From Nodosilinea sp. LEGE 07088 (GTDB lineage: Bacteria > Cyanobacteriota > Cyanobacteriia > Phormidesmidales > Phormidesmidaceae): 39,021 nucleotides of DNA. Shown in pieces: positions 1-8,772 of the stretch (positions within the stretch are counted from its first letter, which is position 1; each line of letters starts with the position of its first letter). Where the stretch lies: assembly GCF_015207395.1 (NCBI RefSeq), contig NZ_JADEWX010000039.1, positions 1-39,021 of the forward strand. Reading direction: 5' to 3'. Both the position numbers and the translations under genes were made by a program. Under the pieces are notes generated by a model. The model was not told the origin of the DNA, made no database searches, and worked only from the letters and a program-made list of their open reading frames with translations.

Positions 1-293
1 ACTTTCCCCTCTCTCCCCGGCTCCCCGCCCATCCACCCAATGTCCTCCCCTGCCAGCCAAAGGTTAACTCCTTTAGGGAATGCTATTCTTGGCCTTCAAT
101 TTGTGCGTTACTATGGGCTATCCCCTGCTGCTACGGCCAAGGGAACCTGTGCAAAAAAACGCTGCATACTGCCAAAAATATGGGGTTTTGGCCCAATTAT
201 CGAAAGATGTGCGCCATTTTTTCCCTTTGCCCCTATATTTAGTTGGTCATTCCGTCTGCTGAGTTTTACGAGAGCATTTCGCCCAGGTCGTCC
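1..293. other. Upstream intergenic region, no gene seen
   Basis: Leader of the first gene. It has short open frames but none with cyanobacterial-looking composition or a recognisable product, and no clear terminator or RNA gene. The promoter of the phosphatase gene presumably lies here, but I cannot point to a convincing -35/-10 pair. Confidence 0.4.
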
Positions 294-1745
294 ATGACAG
301 CTTTCAACATGCCATCCGGGTCATCTCCCTCCTTTGAGAACGCCAGCGGTGCTCTACCCGATACGCCACCCGTGTTTGCCCTCAAGGAACTGGTGGCCCG
401 GCTGCAGCGCGAGCAGTACAAAATTCAAGATTTACTCAGCTCGTTGGGCTTTGCCCTGCGCAGCCTCAACAATCTGAACCAGTTTCTAGAGCTGATTCCG
501 ATGATTGCCAGCCGGGTCACCGACGCCAGCGGCGGTGCTCTGGTATTGTTTCGTGCCGATGGTCAGGTACGCCTAGAGCGACTGCACTGCCAGAGCGAAG
601 ATCAATGTCAGGACGTGCGATCGGCGCTGGAGGCGGCTACGCGTCAGGTGACGGCTAGCTTTGAGGCGGCCCCCGAGAGCAGCATGATGTCAATGGCGCG
701 CAACGCGATGCTGGCCCTCGATCGCCAGGTCAACCGTTACCTGGGGGACGAGTTTCAGCTTTTTGGTACCGCTATCATCGTTCAGAATGTCGAGCGCGGG
801 CGGCTGTACGTATTTGGCCGCGACCCCGACTATGCCTGGACCGAGACCCGCCAAAAGCTGGTGCGGCTGGTGGCTGACCAGACCTCGGTGGCGATCGAAA
901 ACAACGAACTCACCTCGGCCTTGCGCAAAAAAGAGCGCCTCGATCGCGAGCTAGAGATCGGCGCCGAGATTCAGCTGCAACTGCTGCCCCGCGAATGCCC
1001 CGCGATCAAAGGTATGGATTTGGCCGCCAAGTGCCAGACCGCCCACCGGGTTGGGGGCGACTACTATGACTTTATTCCAACCACCTTTGAGCAGCTGCGC
1101 CAGACGGGCTCCCAGCAGACCGCCGCCGCCCCCTGGAGCTTTGCCATTGGCGATGTCATGGGCAAGGGTGTGCCCGCCGGGCTGATCATGACCATGATGC
1201 GAGGCATGCTGCGGGCAGAGGTGCTCAACGGACACTCGCCAGCGCGCATTTTGCAAGACCTCAACTTTGTCATGCACAGCGATCTCGAAAGCTCGAATCG
1301 CTTTGTGACGCTGTTTTATGCCGAGTACAACCCCAAGACACGGCGCCTGGCCTACGGCAACGCGGCCCACAACCCACCGTTTCTGTGGCAGGCGGCGACC
1401 AACACGATGACGCGCCTCGATACCCCCGGCATGCTGCTAGGGCTAGATATGACCACCCAGTACTGCGAGGCCGAGGTGCGGCTCCAGCCCGGTGACACGG
1501 TGGTGTTTTACACCGATGGCTTTACTGAGGCGGCGAATCCTCGGGGCGATCGCTTTGACGAAGAAAACCTGGAGCGCGCCCTGCAATGGGCCTGCCGTAA
1601 CTGCACGTCGGCGGAGGAAATCTTAGACTACACCTTTGGCCTGATTGACCGCTTTATTGGCGGCGATCGCAGCAACGACGACGACATGACCCTGGTGGTG
1701 ATGCGGGTGAAGCCCGAGCTACAGCTCAACCTATTTGACAATTAG
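294..1745 (+). CDS. GAF domain / SpoIIE-type PP2C serine phosphatase
   Basis: Soluble signalling protein of about 483 aa. The N-terminal third (residues about 45-200) reads as a GAF-like sensor ending in a segment on Tyr/Phe-rich strands and VADQTSVAIENNEL, the usual GAF C-terminal helix. A short coiled linker with LDRELEIGAEIQLQLLP leads into a PP2C/SpoIIE phosphatase domain. Metal-binding landmarks are GGDYYDF, AIGDVMGKGVPAGLIM, YGNAAHNPPFL, FYTDGFTEA and the terminal DDDMTLVVM. This architecture is that of RsbU-like partner-switching phosphatases, which dephosphorylate an anti-sigma-factor antagonist. No antagonist or anti-sigma gene is adjacent, so the partner is unknown. I take the ATG at 294 as the start; an in-frame ATG at 243 would add 17 residues of unlikely composition. 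The ligand of the GAF domain cannot be told from sequence. Confidence 0.9.
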   Translation: MTAFNMPSGSSPSFENASGALPDTPPVFALKELVARLQREQYKIQDLLSSLGFALRSLNNLNQFLELIPMIASRVTDASGGALVLFRADGQVRLERLHCQSEDQCQDVRSALEAATRQVTASFEAAPESSMMSMARNAMLALDRQVNRYLGDEFQLFGTAIIVQNVERGRLYVFGRDPDYAWTETRQKLVRLVADQTSVAIENNELTSALRKKERLDRELEIGAEIQLQLLPRECPAIKGMDLAAKCQTAHRVGGDYYDFIPTTFEQLRQTGSQQTAAAPWSFAIGDVMGKGVPAGLIMTMMRGMLRAEVLNGHSPARILQDLNFVMHSDLESSNRFVTLFYAEYNPKTRRLAYGNAAHNPPFLWQAATNTMTRLDTPGMLLGLDMTTQYCEAEVRLQPGDTVVFYTDGFTEAANPRGDRFDEENLERALQWACRNCTSAEEILDYTFGLIDRFIGGDRSNDDDMTLVVMRVKPELQLNLFDN

Positions 1746-1869
1746 GCCAACGCTGCCGATTGACAGCGCTAGACTTGAGGGGGCAGTCTGCCCTGGAGGC
1801 TCAGGAGCCCAGGTTGGGGCTCTGACCGTCTTCCAGTTGATCACTACCGTTCATTGCCACCGTTCAGCC

Positions 1870-2466
1870 ATGTTAACGATTCAATTTTGGCGACCTCTGG
1901 GCCGGGGGGCTGCGATCGCAGGCATCAGCGCCCTTGCCCTGGGCTTGACCTCAGAATTGGTTGGCCCTGCATCCACCGCCGCTATTGAGTATGGCGACGG
2001 CACCGTAGGCTTCTCCTACCCGCCGCGCCTTACCGACAGCTACACCACCCGCAACCAGGTCGGCGACAGCAGCGCCACCTACTATCTCACCTTCGACTTT
2101 CCAGAAGCTGCTGAAGAACCCCTCGATCGCGTGGTAGTGCGGCTCAACGAAGGCTACGACCCTTTGTTTCGCTATCGGCTAGAGGCCATTGAAGCGTTTA
2201 CCGATACTCCTGCCGGGCGGGTGCCGCTCCCCCTGGGCGAGCTGAGTCAAGACCGCGACACCCGTGAACTCACCGTTACCTTTGACCCGCCTGCTCAGCC
2301 GGGGATGCCAATTACCCTGGCCCTGCGGCCTGTGCGCAACCCGCGTTTTGGCGGTGTCTACCTGTTGGGGGCAACGGCCTACCCGGTGGGCGACTCGGTG
2401 GCATCGACCTTTATGGGCTACGCCCGGCTGAGCTTCTATGAGCGGGATGGCAATCGGTGGCCTTAG
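1870..2466 (+). CDS. DUF2808 domain protein, exported
   Basis: About 198 aa. The ATG at 1870 gives a short basic start followed by a hydrophobic stretch (GAAIAGISALALGLTSELVG) and a small-residue region, which looks like a signal peptide. An upstream in-frame start at 1735 would overlap the end of the phosphatase gene and place 45 extra residues before the signal, so I reject it. The mature part begins with the pattern of cyanobacterial DUF2808 proteins: GTVGFSYPPRL, then YYLTFDFPEAAEEPL and VVVRLNEGYDPLFRY. The fold is probably beta-rich. Family function is unknown; location in the periplasm or thylakoid lumen is inferred from the signal. It lies 124 bases after the phosphatase gene and could share its transcript. 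Confidence 0.8.
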   Translation: MLTIQFWRPLGRGAAIAGISALALGLTSELVGPASTAAIEYGDGTVGFSYPPRLTDSYTTRNQVGDSSATYYLTFDFPEAAEEPLDRVVVRLNEGYDPLFRYRLEAIEAFTDTPAGRVPLPLGELSQDRDTRELTVTFDPPAQPGMPITLALRPVRNPRFGGVYLLGATAYPVGDSVASTFMGYARLSFYERDGNRWP

Positions 2467-2513
2467 GGGTAGATGGGTGGATGGAGGGGCCGATGACGCC
2501 AGGCTAATGCCCT

Positions 2514-3098
2514 ATGACTCTCGGTGACTCAACATCTGCGGCCTTCTTTGTGGCCCTGCTGCCACCCCAGCTTTTGCAGGATGAAATTACCCTGATCAAA
2601 CAGGACATTGGGCGGCGGTTTGGCAGCAAAGCCGCCCTCAAGTCGCCGCCTCACATCACGATCCAGTCGCCTTTTCAGTGGCCGATTGAGTGGGTCGATG
2701 AGCTGGAACACCATCTGGCAAATTTTGCCCAAGCCCAAAGCACTGTGCCCATTCGGCTGGCAGGGTTTAGCGCTTTTGCCCCTCGGGTTTTATATATCAA
2801 CGTGGTGAAAACCGATGAGCTGATGGCAATTCAGCCAGCGTTGCTGGCAAATCTAGAGGCGACCTGTGGCCTATGCGATCGCGTCGCCAAAAGCCGTCCG
2901 TTTATTCCCCACGTCACCGTCGGCTTTCGCGATCTGTCGACTGCCGCCTTTCATCGGGCCTGGGCCGAATTCAAAGATCGCCCCTTTGCCGCCGATTTTG
3001 TCGTCCAATCCCTGACACTGCTCCGCCACAACGACCAAAACTGGCAGATTTCCGCTCATTTTCCGCTACGCACGAGAACTAGTAGAGATAAAACCTAA
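2514..3098 (+). CDS. 2'-5' RNA ligase family protein (2H phosphoesterase superfamily)
   Basis: 194 aa, the usual length for this family. It carries the two diagnostic histidine motifs of 2H phosphoesterases: HIT in SPPHITIQSPF (near residue 46) and HVT in FIPHVTVGFRDL (near residue 137). These place one catalytic His in each half of a pseudo-symmetric fold. Family members act on 2',3'-cyclic phosphate RNA ends or related cyclic nucleotides (ThpR/LigT-like); the physiological substrate here is unknown. It lies 47 bases after the DUF2808 gene on the same strand. The A+T-rich end of the gene is followed at once by the promoter of the DUF4278 gene. Confidence 0.88.
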   Translation: MTLGDSTSAAFFVALLPPQLLQDEITLIKQDIGRRFGSKAALKSPPHITIQSPFQWPIEWVDELEHHLANFAQAQSTVPIRLAGFSAFAPRVLYINVVKTDELMAIQPALLANLEATCGLCDRVAKSRPFIPHVTVGFRDLSTAAFHRAWAEFKDRPFAADFVVQSLTLLRHNDQNWQISAHFPLRTRTSRDKT

Positions 3099-3134
3099 AA
3101 TTTCTGTAGCAATGGTTACAAAAAATAGATTGTC

Positions 3135-3164
3135 TTGACAAAACAGTGTTCCGTAGCCTAATAT
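3135..3164 (+). promoter_or_regulatory. Sigma70-type promoter for the DUF4278 gene
   Basis: TTGACA at 3135-3140 and TAATAT at 3159-3164, separated by 18 bases. Both hexamers are at or one base from consensus. Transcription would start near 3171-3172 and give a leader of roughly 130 bases before the ATG at 3301. Confidence 0.75.
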
Positions 3165-3300
3165 ACAGAAGTAATCAGAAATTCGTTCATCTCTCTCTTT
3201 CTGGTCAGGTTAGAGTGAGACGGAAGTAGGGGTTAACCACCCCCCGAAGGAACGCGCCCCAATGTTCTGATCAACCCCTTGATCGTTTGGAGGCGACATT

Positions 3301-3756
3301 ATGAAACTCACCTATCGCGGCGTTAGCTACGACTACAATCCCCCCGTTGTGCAAACCAACACAACCGATGATGTTGGCAAGTTCCGTGGCGTAGACATTC
3401 GGTTCCGCACCATTCAAAAAGCACCGGTTCAGCAAGCCACCCTAGACTTGGTCTATCGTGGTGTGGCCTATCAAACCGGCACCCCCGAGGCGGCACTTGC
3501 GCTTGAGCCCGTGGTTGTGGCTGCTCCCGCTGCAGCCCCTGCCGTGGCGACTGCCCTCAACACCGAAGACAAAGCTCGCATGAGTATGATGAACCGTCAT
3601 CGCTTGGTGAAGCAGCGTCAGCAATCGATGTTAGCCCGTCTAGCCGCCGAAGCCGGTCTACCCGCCGAAGCCGCTCAGTACTGGAACCACATTCAGGGCA
3701 AGGTACACCCCAGCTTTTGGGCCACCTACAGCCGTGGCGGTGCTGCGGCTAGCTAA
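3301..3756 (+). CDS. DUF4278 domain-containing protein
   Basis: 151 aa. It opens with the signature of cyanobacterial DUF4278 proteins, MKLTYRGVSYDYNPP, and repeats a similar motif as LVYRGVAYQTG near residue 50. The C-terminal third is a basic, Arg/Gln-rich segment (MMNRHRLVKQRQQSMLARL) followed by AEAGLPAEAAQYW. No signal peptide or membrane segment. The start is fixed by GGAGG at 3289-3293. A strong promoter, a leader of about 130 bases and a terminator immediately downstream make it a single-gene, probably well-expressed unit. Family function is unknown; members are often small and stress-responsive, but nothing in this sequence proves that role. Confidence 0.85.
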   Translation: MKLTYRGVSYDYNPPVVQTNTTDDVGKFRGVDIRFRTIQKAPVQQATLDLVYRGVAYQTGTPEAALALEPVVVAAPAAAPAVATALNTEDKARMSMMNRHRLVKQRQQSMLARLAAEAGLPAEAAQYWNHIQGKVHPSFWATYSRGGAAAS

Positions 3757-3778
3757 GTGCTTGAGTCAATAGCCAAAA

Positions 3779-3815
3779 ACGCCCCTGTTGGAATCGCTCT
3801 AACAGGGGCGTTTTT
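3779..3815 (+). terminator. Rho-independent terminator after the DUF4278 gene
   Basis: Perfect stem ACGCCCCTGTT / AACAGGGGCGT with a short loop, followed by TTTTT at 3811-3815. It starts 22 bases after the stop codon. Confidence 0.92.
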
Positions 3816-3951
3816 ATGTCAATCACACAGACCACAATAGGTTAGCCACCAGTGCCAACTTTCTGAGAGAAAATTCTTGCTAGAAAGATGTCTGTCAACA
3901 TTACTATTCAGGGTTGCACTCACGGCGACCACTAGCCGCTATTGATTGATT

Positions 3952-3975
3952 CTTAACAGCTTAGAAGCTTAAAAG
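3952..3975 (+). repeat. Three tandem octamers CTTAACAG / CTTAGAAG / CTTAAAAG
   Basis: Three head-to-tail 8-base units at 3952-3959, 3960-3967 and 3968-3975, each starting CTTA and ending AG. They are framed by an inverted repeat, GATTCTT at 3948-3954 and AAGAATC at 3973-3979. The CTTAA core resembles a Pho-box half-site, but the period is 8 rather than 11. It could be a binding site for the same or another regulator, or a chance low-complexity patch. Confidence 0.5.
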
Positions 3976-4060
3976 AATCTATAGATCAGGTTCTGGAGTA
4001 CTTACGCAGAATTAACGATTTCTTGTATTCGGGTTAAAACTGCGCTAAAAAATAGCACGA

Positions 4061-4090
4061 CTTAACTTCTTCTTAAATCACTATTGACTA
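4061..4090 (+). promoter_or_regulatory. Pho-box-like array (SphR/PhoB-type operator)
   Basis: Three octamers spaced by three bases: CTTAACTT (4061-4068), CTTAAATC (4072-4079) and ATTGACTA (4083-4090). The 11-base period and CTTAAC core match the direct-repeat organisation described for cyanobacterial Pho boxes bound by SphR (PhoB). The first unit is near consensus and the third is degenerate. It sits about 330 bases upstream of a gene encoding phosphate-releasing domains, which supports the reading. Binding is inferred. Confidence 0.7.
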
Positions 4091-4393
4091 ATTATCGCGT
4101 TAAAAAGGTAGTTCGATTCAGCTTTGAATGCTCAAAAATTCATGTTTCAGGCAGATCCATGCGCCGGTAAACACGCATCTTTTGCGCTAGAGCTCAGGGC
4201 TCAAAGATTAACAATAAGCTGATTTTCTTTAACGAAATAAGTCCTTAGGCTTAATTTCCACTCTCAATCTTTTGTGGGATTATTCCTGTGGCAATTCGGG
4301 AAGAATTCGACTGCTGAGCTAAGAGGGCTTTGCGGGGGATTTTCATGCCTGTTTGCAGAGTGTTGAAATGATTAATTAGGAGAACCTTAGCCC

Positions 4394-7300
4394 ATGGCTT
4401 TTGATACGACACAGCCCGCCCAGGTAAGCGGGCTGAATGGCTACACGGTTGATCCTCTGGTCACCATTGGCGATGAAATTAACGGCTATCTCCCCCCCGG
4501 CATTCCCGATGGCATGGGAGCCCTGGCGCTAGATGAGAATACAGTTCGGCTATTTGTTAACCACGAGTTGAGTAATACTGCTGGCTACGCTTACACTTTG
4601 GCCAGTGGTGCTGAGCTGACGGGTGCGCGGGTCAGCTACTTCGACATCGATAAAGCCACCCGCACCGTGGTGGATGCCGGAGCCGCTTACGACACCATCT
4701 ACAATCGCGCTGGCGAAGTCGTAGACGAGGCTACGGATCTAGAGTTTGAAGGCATAAACCGGCTGTGCTCAGCTCAGCTGATTGAGGCCAACCAGTTTGG
4801 CGACGGCAACGGCTTGGCCGATGCCATCTTCTTTACTGGCGAAGAGACTAATGGTGGTACTGAGTTTGCCCTGGATGTAGCGACTGGCCAGCTCTGGGCT
4901 GTGCCGTGGATGGGTCGTGCCGCCTGGGAAAGCGTGACCGAACTCGACGCTGGCACCACCGATCGGGTAGCGCTGCTGATTGGCGACGATCGCGAAGCTG
5001 CCCCCCTGCTGCTCTACGTGGGCGAAAAGAACGCCGTGGGCGACGACAGCTTTTTGGACCGCAACGGCTTGGCCCAGGGCAAGCTCTACGCTTGGGTACC
5101 CGACAGCGGCGTAGATTCTCCTGATGACGAGGATACTGCCCCGGACCCAACGGGCTTTAACGGCACCGGCAATAGTCAAGCGGGCACCTGGGTAGAGCTA
5201 GACTACTATCGCCCTGATCTCGCCAGCGAAGACGGCTCTACTGGGTACGATTCCCAGGGTTTTGCTACCCAGGCCCAGCAAGACTCTCTCGCCTTTGAGG
5301 TGGCTGGAGCGTTTCAGTTTTCTCGGCCTGAAGATGTCGCTACCAACCCCGCAGACGGTACCCAGGTCGTGCTGGCTTCGACTGGGCGAGGCGCGCGCTT
5401 CCCTGAGGATAACTGGGGCACGACCTACAAGATCGATGTAGACTTCAACGAGTCTGGTGACCCGCTGACGGCCCAACTTGACATTCTCTACGATGGCGAC
5501 GATGCAGGCAGCGGCCAGTTTGCAGGACCAGACTTTGGCCTGCGCAGCCCCGACAACCTCGACTGGTCGCCAGACGGCAACATTTACATTCAGGAAGACC
5601 GCTCTACCGAGGTCGATCCCTTTGGGGTTGCATCGGGTGAAGAGGCCTCGATTTGGAAGCTCGCCCCCGACTCGGGTGAACTGACCCGAGTTGCCCAGAT
5701 TAACCGCACCACGGGTGTGCCCGACGGTCAGACCGATGGCGCGATCGGCGATATCGGTAACTGGGAATCCTCCGGCATTATTGATGTCTCAACCCTGTTC
5801 GGGGAAGACCCCGGTGAGCTGTTTTTGTTTAACGTGCAGGCCCACAGCCTGCGGGACGGCATTATCGACGCGGCCGATCTGGTGCAGGGTGGGCAAATTG
5901 CCTTTCTGTCAGATCCGGCTGAACTCACCGGCTTTGCGGCCCTTCCTGCCGATACCTTTGCCGAAGGCCCCAATGCTGGCGGCGATGATGGCACAGGCGC
6001 TCCGATTTCCGGCAACGGTCGCAGCGGCCCCTTCCAGGGGCAACCGGTGCAGGGCTTTAGCGGCGTACAGTTTGCCCCCGGCGGTGATGGTTCAACCTTC
6101 TGGTTTTTGTCTGACAATGGCTTTGGGGCTCAGAGCAACAGTGCCGACTATCTGCTGCGCATTTATCAGGTTGACCCCAGCCTGGCCGGGTCTGAGGGTG
6201 GAGATGCCAGCGTTGAGGTGCAGGGCTTTGTGCAGCTCAGTGACCCCAACAACCTGATTCCCTTTGACATCGTGAATGAGGGCACCGCTGAGCGGCGGCT
6301 GACCGGAGCCGACTTTGACATTGAATCTTTCGTGATCGATGGCAACGGCGAGATTTGGATCGGGGAAGAGTTTGGCCCTTACCTGCTGCACTTTGACGCC
6401 AACGGCGTGCTGCTGGATGCGCCCATTGCTACTCCTAACGTCAACACCCTCAATACGCTGAATGGACAGGATCCCTTAGTCATTGGCCACCGGGGAGCCA
6501 GCGGCCTTCGCCCTGAGCACACCCTGGCGGCCTACGAACTAGCGATCGAGCAGGGGGCAGATTTCATCGAGCCTGATCTGGTGGTGACTAAAGACGGCGT
6601 ACTGGTGGCTCGCCACGAGAACGAAATCTCGGGTACCAGCGACGTGGCCGATCGCCCCGAGTTTGCCGATCGCCAGACCACCAAAATCATTGACGGCACC
6701 GAGTTCACCGGCTGGTTTGTGGAAGACTTTACCCTGGCCGAGCTAAAAACTTTGCGCGCCAAAGAGCGCATTCCTGCCGTGCGCCCCGACAACACGGCCT
6801 TTGACGGTCAGTTTGAAATTCCTACCCTGGCCGAAGTGATCGACCTGGTGAAAACCGTTGAAGCCGAAACCGGCCGGGTAATTGGCATCTACCCCGAGAC
6901 CAAGCACCCCACCTTCCTGGCTAAGGAGGGTACTTTCCTGGACGGCACGCCCATCAATCTCGATACCAGCCAGATTCTGGTGGATACGCTGATGGCCGAA
7001 GGTTTCACCGACCCCAGCCGCATCTTTATTCAGTCCTTTGAGGTGCAAAACCTGATTGAAATTCAGGCCCGACTGGATGCCGAAGGTATCGGCGACATTC
7101 CCCTGGTGCAGCTCTACGGTGACACGACCGAAGCGGCTGAGCCGGCGAATGCCTTCTCCTTTCCCTACGACATTCGCTATAACGTGGCCCAGGGCAACGA
7201 TTTGGCGGCTATCTACGGGCAGGCGTTTTTGGATGCAGCGGAAAATCCCCTATCAGCAGACACGGTGTACGCCGATTTGGACAGTGCCGCCATGCTGCAA

Positions 7301-8701
7301 GTGATGCGCGACATCTACGCCGAAGGCGCTGGCCCCTGGAAGAACAACATTCTGCTGCGGGAAGGGCTGGACACCCCGGTGGACGGCAATGGGGACGGCA
7401 TCGCTCAAATTACAACGCAGCTGACCGGGGAAGTGACCTCGTTCATCGACGATGCCCACGCCGCCGGGTTACAGGTGCATCCCTACACCCACCGCAACGA
7501 GGAGAACTTCCTGACGCTGAATGCCGACGGTACGCCCCAAACCCCTGAGTCGGAGCTGGCTCAGCTGATCTCGATTGGAGCGGATGGGTTCTTCACCGAC
7601 TTCCCGGGGACTGGGGATGCCGTGCGGGATCAGGTGGTGGCTGACGAGGTGCGATCGCCCCAAAACCCCGCCGTTCTCGCCGGGACAGCCGTGGCCAACC
7701 TGGGTGGCTCCAGGGGCTTTGAGGGTATGGCCTTTAGCCCCGATCGCGCCACTCTCTATCCCATGCTGGAAGGCACAGTAGTTGGTGATCCCCGGGGTTC
7801 CCTCCGCATCTATGAGTTTGATGTCGCTGGCTCTTCATTCGAAGGGTTGGTTGGTCTATATCAAATGGAAGCAGCCAACCACGCGATTGGTGACTTTACC
7901 CCCATCAACGATGACGAATTCCTGGTCATCGAACGCGATGGTGGTCAGGGTGAAGGGGCTCAGTTCAAGCAGATCTTCAAGGTTGATCTCTCGGATATCG
8001 ACAGCAATGGTTTTGTCGGTAAAGAAGAAGTCGTTGACTTGCTGGCCATCAACGACCCCAATGACCTCAATGGCGATGGTTCAACCACCTTTGATTTCCC
8101 CTTTGTCACCATCGAAGATGTGCTGGTGCTCGATGCCAACACCATTCTGGTCGCCAACGACAACAACTACCCCTTCTCCGTGGGGCGGGGGCCAGATATC
8201 GACAACAACGAGATTATCGAGATCACGCTGAACAAACCCCTGAACCTGGATGCTCGTTTGGGTGTCGCCGGATTGTCTGGGGACACTACTGCGGAGCTTA
8301 TTGACCTGACGGGTATCGACGGCGATGTCGCCATTGATGTTACCGTGACCCGCGAAGCGGCCTTCGATAACGTGCTGAGGTTCTACGAAACCGATGCCCA
8401 GGGGCGTGTGGATGGCCTGATGGTTGGAGATGCAGGCTATGGGGCTGCCGTTGCCGCCAACCTGCTCGATGTTGAGCTGTTTGTCGATGATTTGGTAACA
8501 ACCGACGTCAACTTTACCCTGCCGGGTGGCGCTTACTACGCCCCCGTGCTGTTAGTGGATGGCAACACCAACAACCTGGCCACCAGCGGAGAGTCTCGGA
8601 TTCAGCGCAGCGGCAACGTTTGGAGCTTTGAAGACCTGGTTGACAACGACTTCGACGACCTGGTTGTGACGCTCAACTCGGCTGAGCCTGGGGCGGCCTA
8701 G
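4394..8701 (+). CDS. Giant phosphatase: PhoX-like, phytase-like with inserted GDPD, DUF4114
   Basis: 1435 aa. Residues about 1-510 resemble PhoX/DUF839 alkaline phosphatases: VRLFVNHELSNT, FFTGEETNGGTEFALD, FSRPEDVATNP, SPDNLDWSPDGNIYIQED. Residues about 552-683 match the first part of the esterase-like phytase domain (FAPGGDGSTFWFLSDNGFG, IWIGEEFGPYLLHFD). Residues about 693-1085 form a complete glycerophosphodiester phosphodiesterase: VIGHRGASGLRPEHTLAAY, FIEPDLVVTKDG, ARHE, IYPETKHP, DGFFTDFP. Residues about 1099-1290 resume the phytase-like domain (GFEGMAFSPD, DDEFLVIERDGGQG) with EF-hand-like DLNGDGSTTFD. Residues about 1299-1430 are DUF4114. There is no N-terminal signal peptide, so export, if it occurs, must use another route, most plausibly type I secretion from the C-terminus. 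AGGAGAA nine bases before the ATG fixes the start. A Pho-box-like array lies upstream and a terminator follows. Phosphate release from monoesters and glycerophosphodiesters is inferred from the families. Confidence 0.88.
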   Translation: MAFDTTQPAQVSGLNGYTVDPLVTIGDEINGYLPPGIPDGMGALALDENTVRLFVNHELSNTAGYAYTLASGAELTGARVSYFDIDKATRTVVDAGAAYDTIYNRAGEVVDEATDLEFEGINRLCSAQLIEANQFGDGNGLADAIFFTGEETNGGTEFALDVATGQLWAVPWMGRAAWESVTELDAGTTDRVALLIGDDREAAPLLLYVGEKNAVGDDSFLDRNGLAQGKLYAWVPDSGVDSPDDEDTAPDPTGFNGTGNSQAGTWVELDYYRPDLASEDGSTGYDSQGFATQAQQDSLAFEVAGAFQFSRPEDVATNPADGTQVVLASTGRGARFPEDNWGTTYKIDVDFNESGDPLTAQLDILYDGDDAGSGQFAGPDFGLRSPDNLDWSPDGNIYIQEDRSTEVDPFGVASGEEASIWKLAPDSGELTRVAQINRTTGVPDGQTDGAIGDIGNWESSGIIDVSTLFGEDPGELFLFNVQAHSLRDGIIDAADLVQGGQIAFLSDPAELTGFAALPADTFAEGPNAGGDDGTGAPISGNGRSGPFQGQPVQGFSGVQFAPGGDGSTFWFLSDNGFGAQSNSADYLLRIYQVDPSLAGSEGGDASVEVQGFVQLSDPNNLIPFDIVNEGTAERRLTGADFDIESFVIDGNGEIWIGEEFGPYLLHFDANGVLLDAPIATPNVNTLNTLNGQDPLVIGHRGASGLRPEHTLAAYELAIEQGADFIEPDLVVTKDGVLVARHENEISGTSDVADRPEFADRQTTKIIDGTEFTGWFVEDFTLAELKTLRAKERIPAVRPDNTAFDGQFEIPTLAEVIDLVKTVEAETGRVIGIYPETKHPTFLAKEGTFLDGTPINLDTSQILVDTLMAEGFTDPSRIFIQSFEVQNLIEIQARLDAEGIGDIPLVQLYGDTTEAAEPANAFSFPYDIRYNVAQGNDLAAIYGQAFLDAAENPLSADTVYADLDSAAMLQVMRDIYAEGAGPWKNNILLREGLDTPVDGNGDGIAQITTQLTGEVTSFIDDAHAAGLQVHPYTHRNEENFLTLNADGTPQTPESELAQLISIGADGFFTDFPGTGDAVRDQVVADEVRSPQNPAVLAGTAVANLGGSRGFEGMAFSPDRATLYPMLEGTVVGDPRGSLRIYEFDVAGSSFEGLVGLYQMEAANHAIGDFTPINDDEFLVIERDGGQGEGAQFKQIFKVDLSDIDSNGFVGKEEVVDLLAINDPNDLNGDGSTTFDFPFVTIEDVLVLDANTILVANDNNYPFSVGRGPDIDNNEIIEITLNKPLNLDARLGVAGLSGDTTAELIDLTGIDGDVAIDVTVTREAAFDNVLRFYETDAQGRVDGLMVGDAGYGAAVAANLLDVELFVDDLVTTDVNFTLPGGAYYAPVLLVDGNTNNLATSGESRIQRSGNVWSFEDLVDNDFDDLVVTLNSAEPGAA

Positions 8702-8737
8702 TTATAGCTGGCCGTGATGGCTTAGCGTTCAGTGCTT

Positions 8738-8772
8738 AAGCCTCCGCTTTCAGCTGAAAGCGGGGGCTTTTT
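8738..8772 (+). terminator. Rho-independent terminator after the giant phosphatase gene
   Basis: Long stem AAGCCTCCGCTTTCAG / CTGAAAGCGGGGGCTT (one mismatch, very small loop) running into TTTTT. It lies about 37 bases past the stop codon and implies that the following PhoD gene has its own promoter. Confidence 0.9.

Larger units (their letters stand above)
3817..4393. other. AT-rich leader of the phosphatase island
   Basis: About 577 bases without a credible gene, distinctly richer in A+T than its neighbours. It holds the tandem octamers at 3952-3975, the Pho-box-like array at 4061-4090 and several isolated TTAA-core sites (for example near 4035, 4208, 4229 and 4250). A ribosome binding site AGGAGAA lies at 4378-4384. 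It is probably a regulated promoter region. Confidence 0.6.

Noticed and set aside
40..297. Open frame of 85 codons before the first gene
   Set aside because: Composition is Pro/Arg/Phe-rich and unlike real genes here; it overlaps the start of the phosphatase gene and has no ribosome site.
5691..6257. Plus-strand open frame of 188 codons inside the giant phosphatase gene
   Set aside because: Out-of-frame shadow with Pro/Ala/Arg-rich composition; the main frame encodes the conserved PhoX and phytase-like domains.
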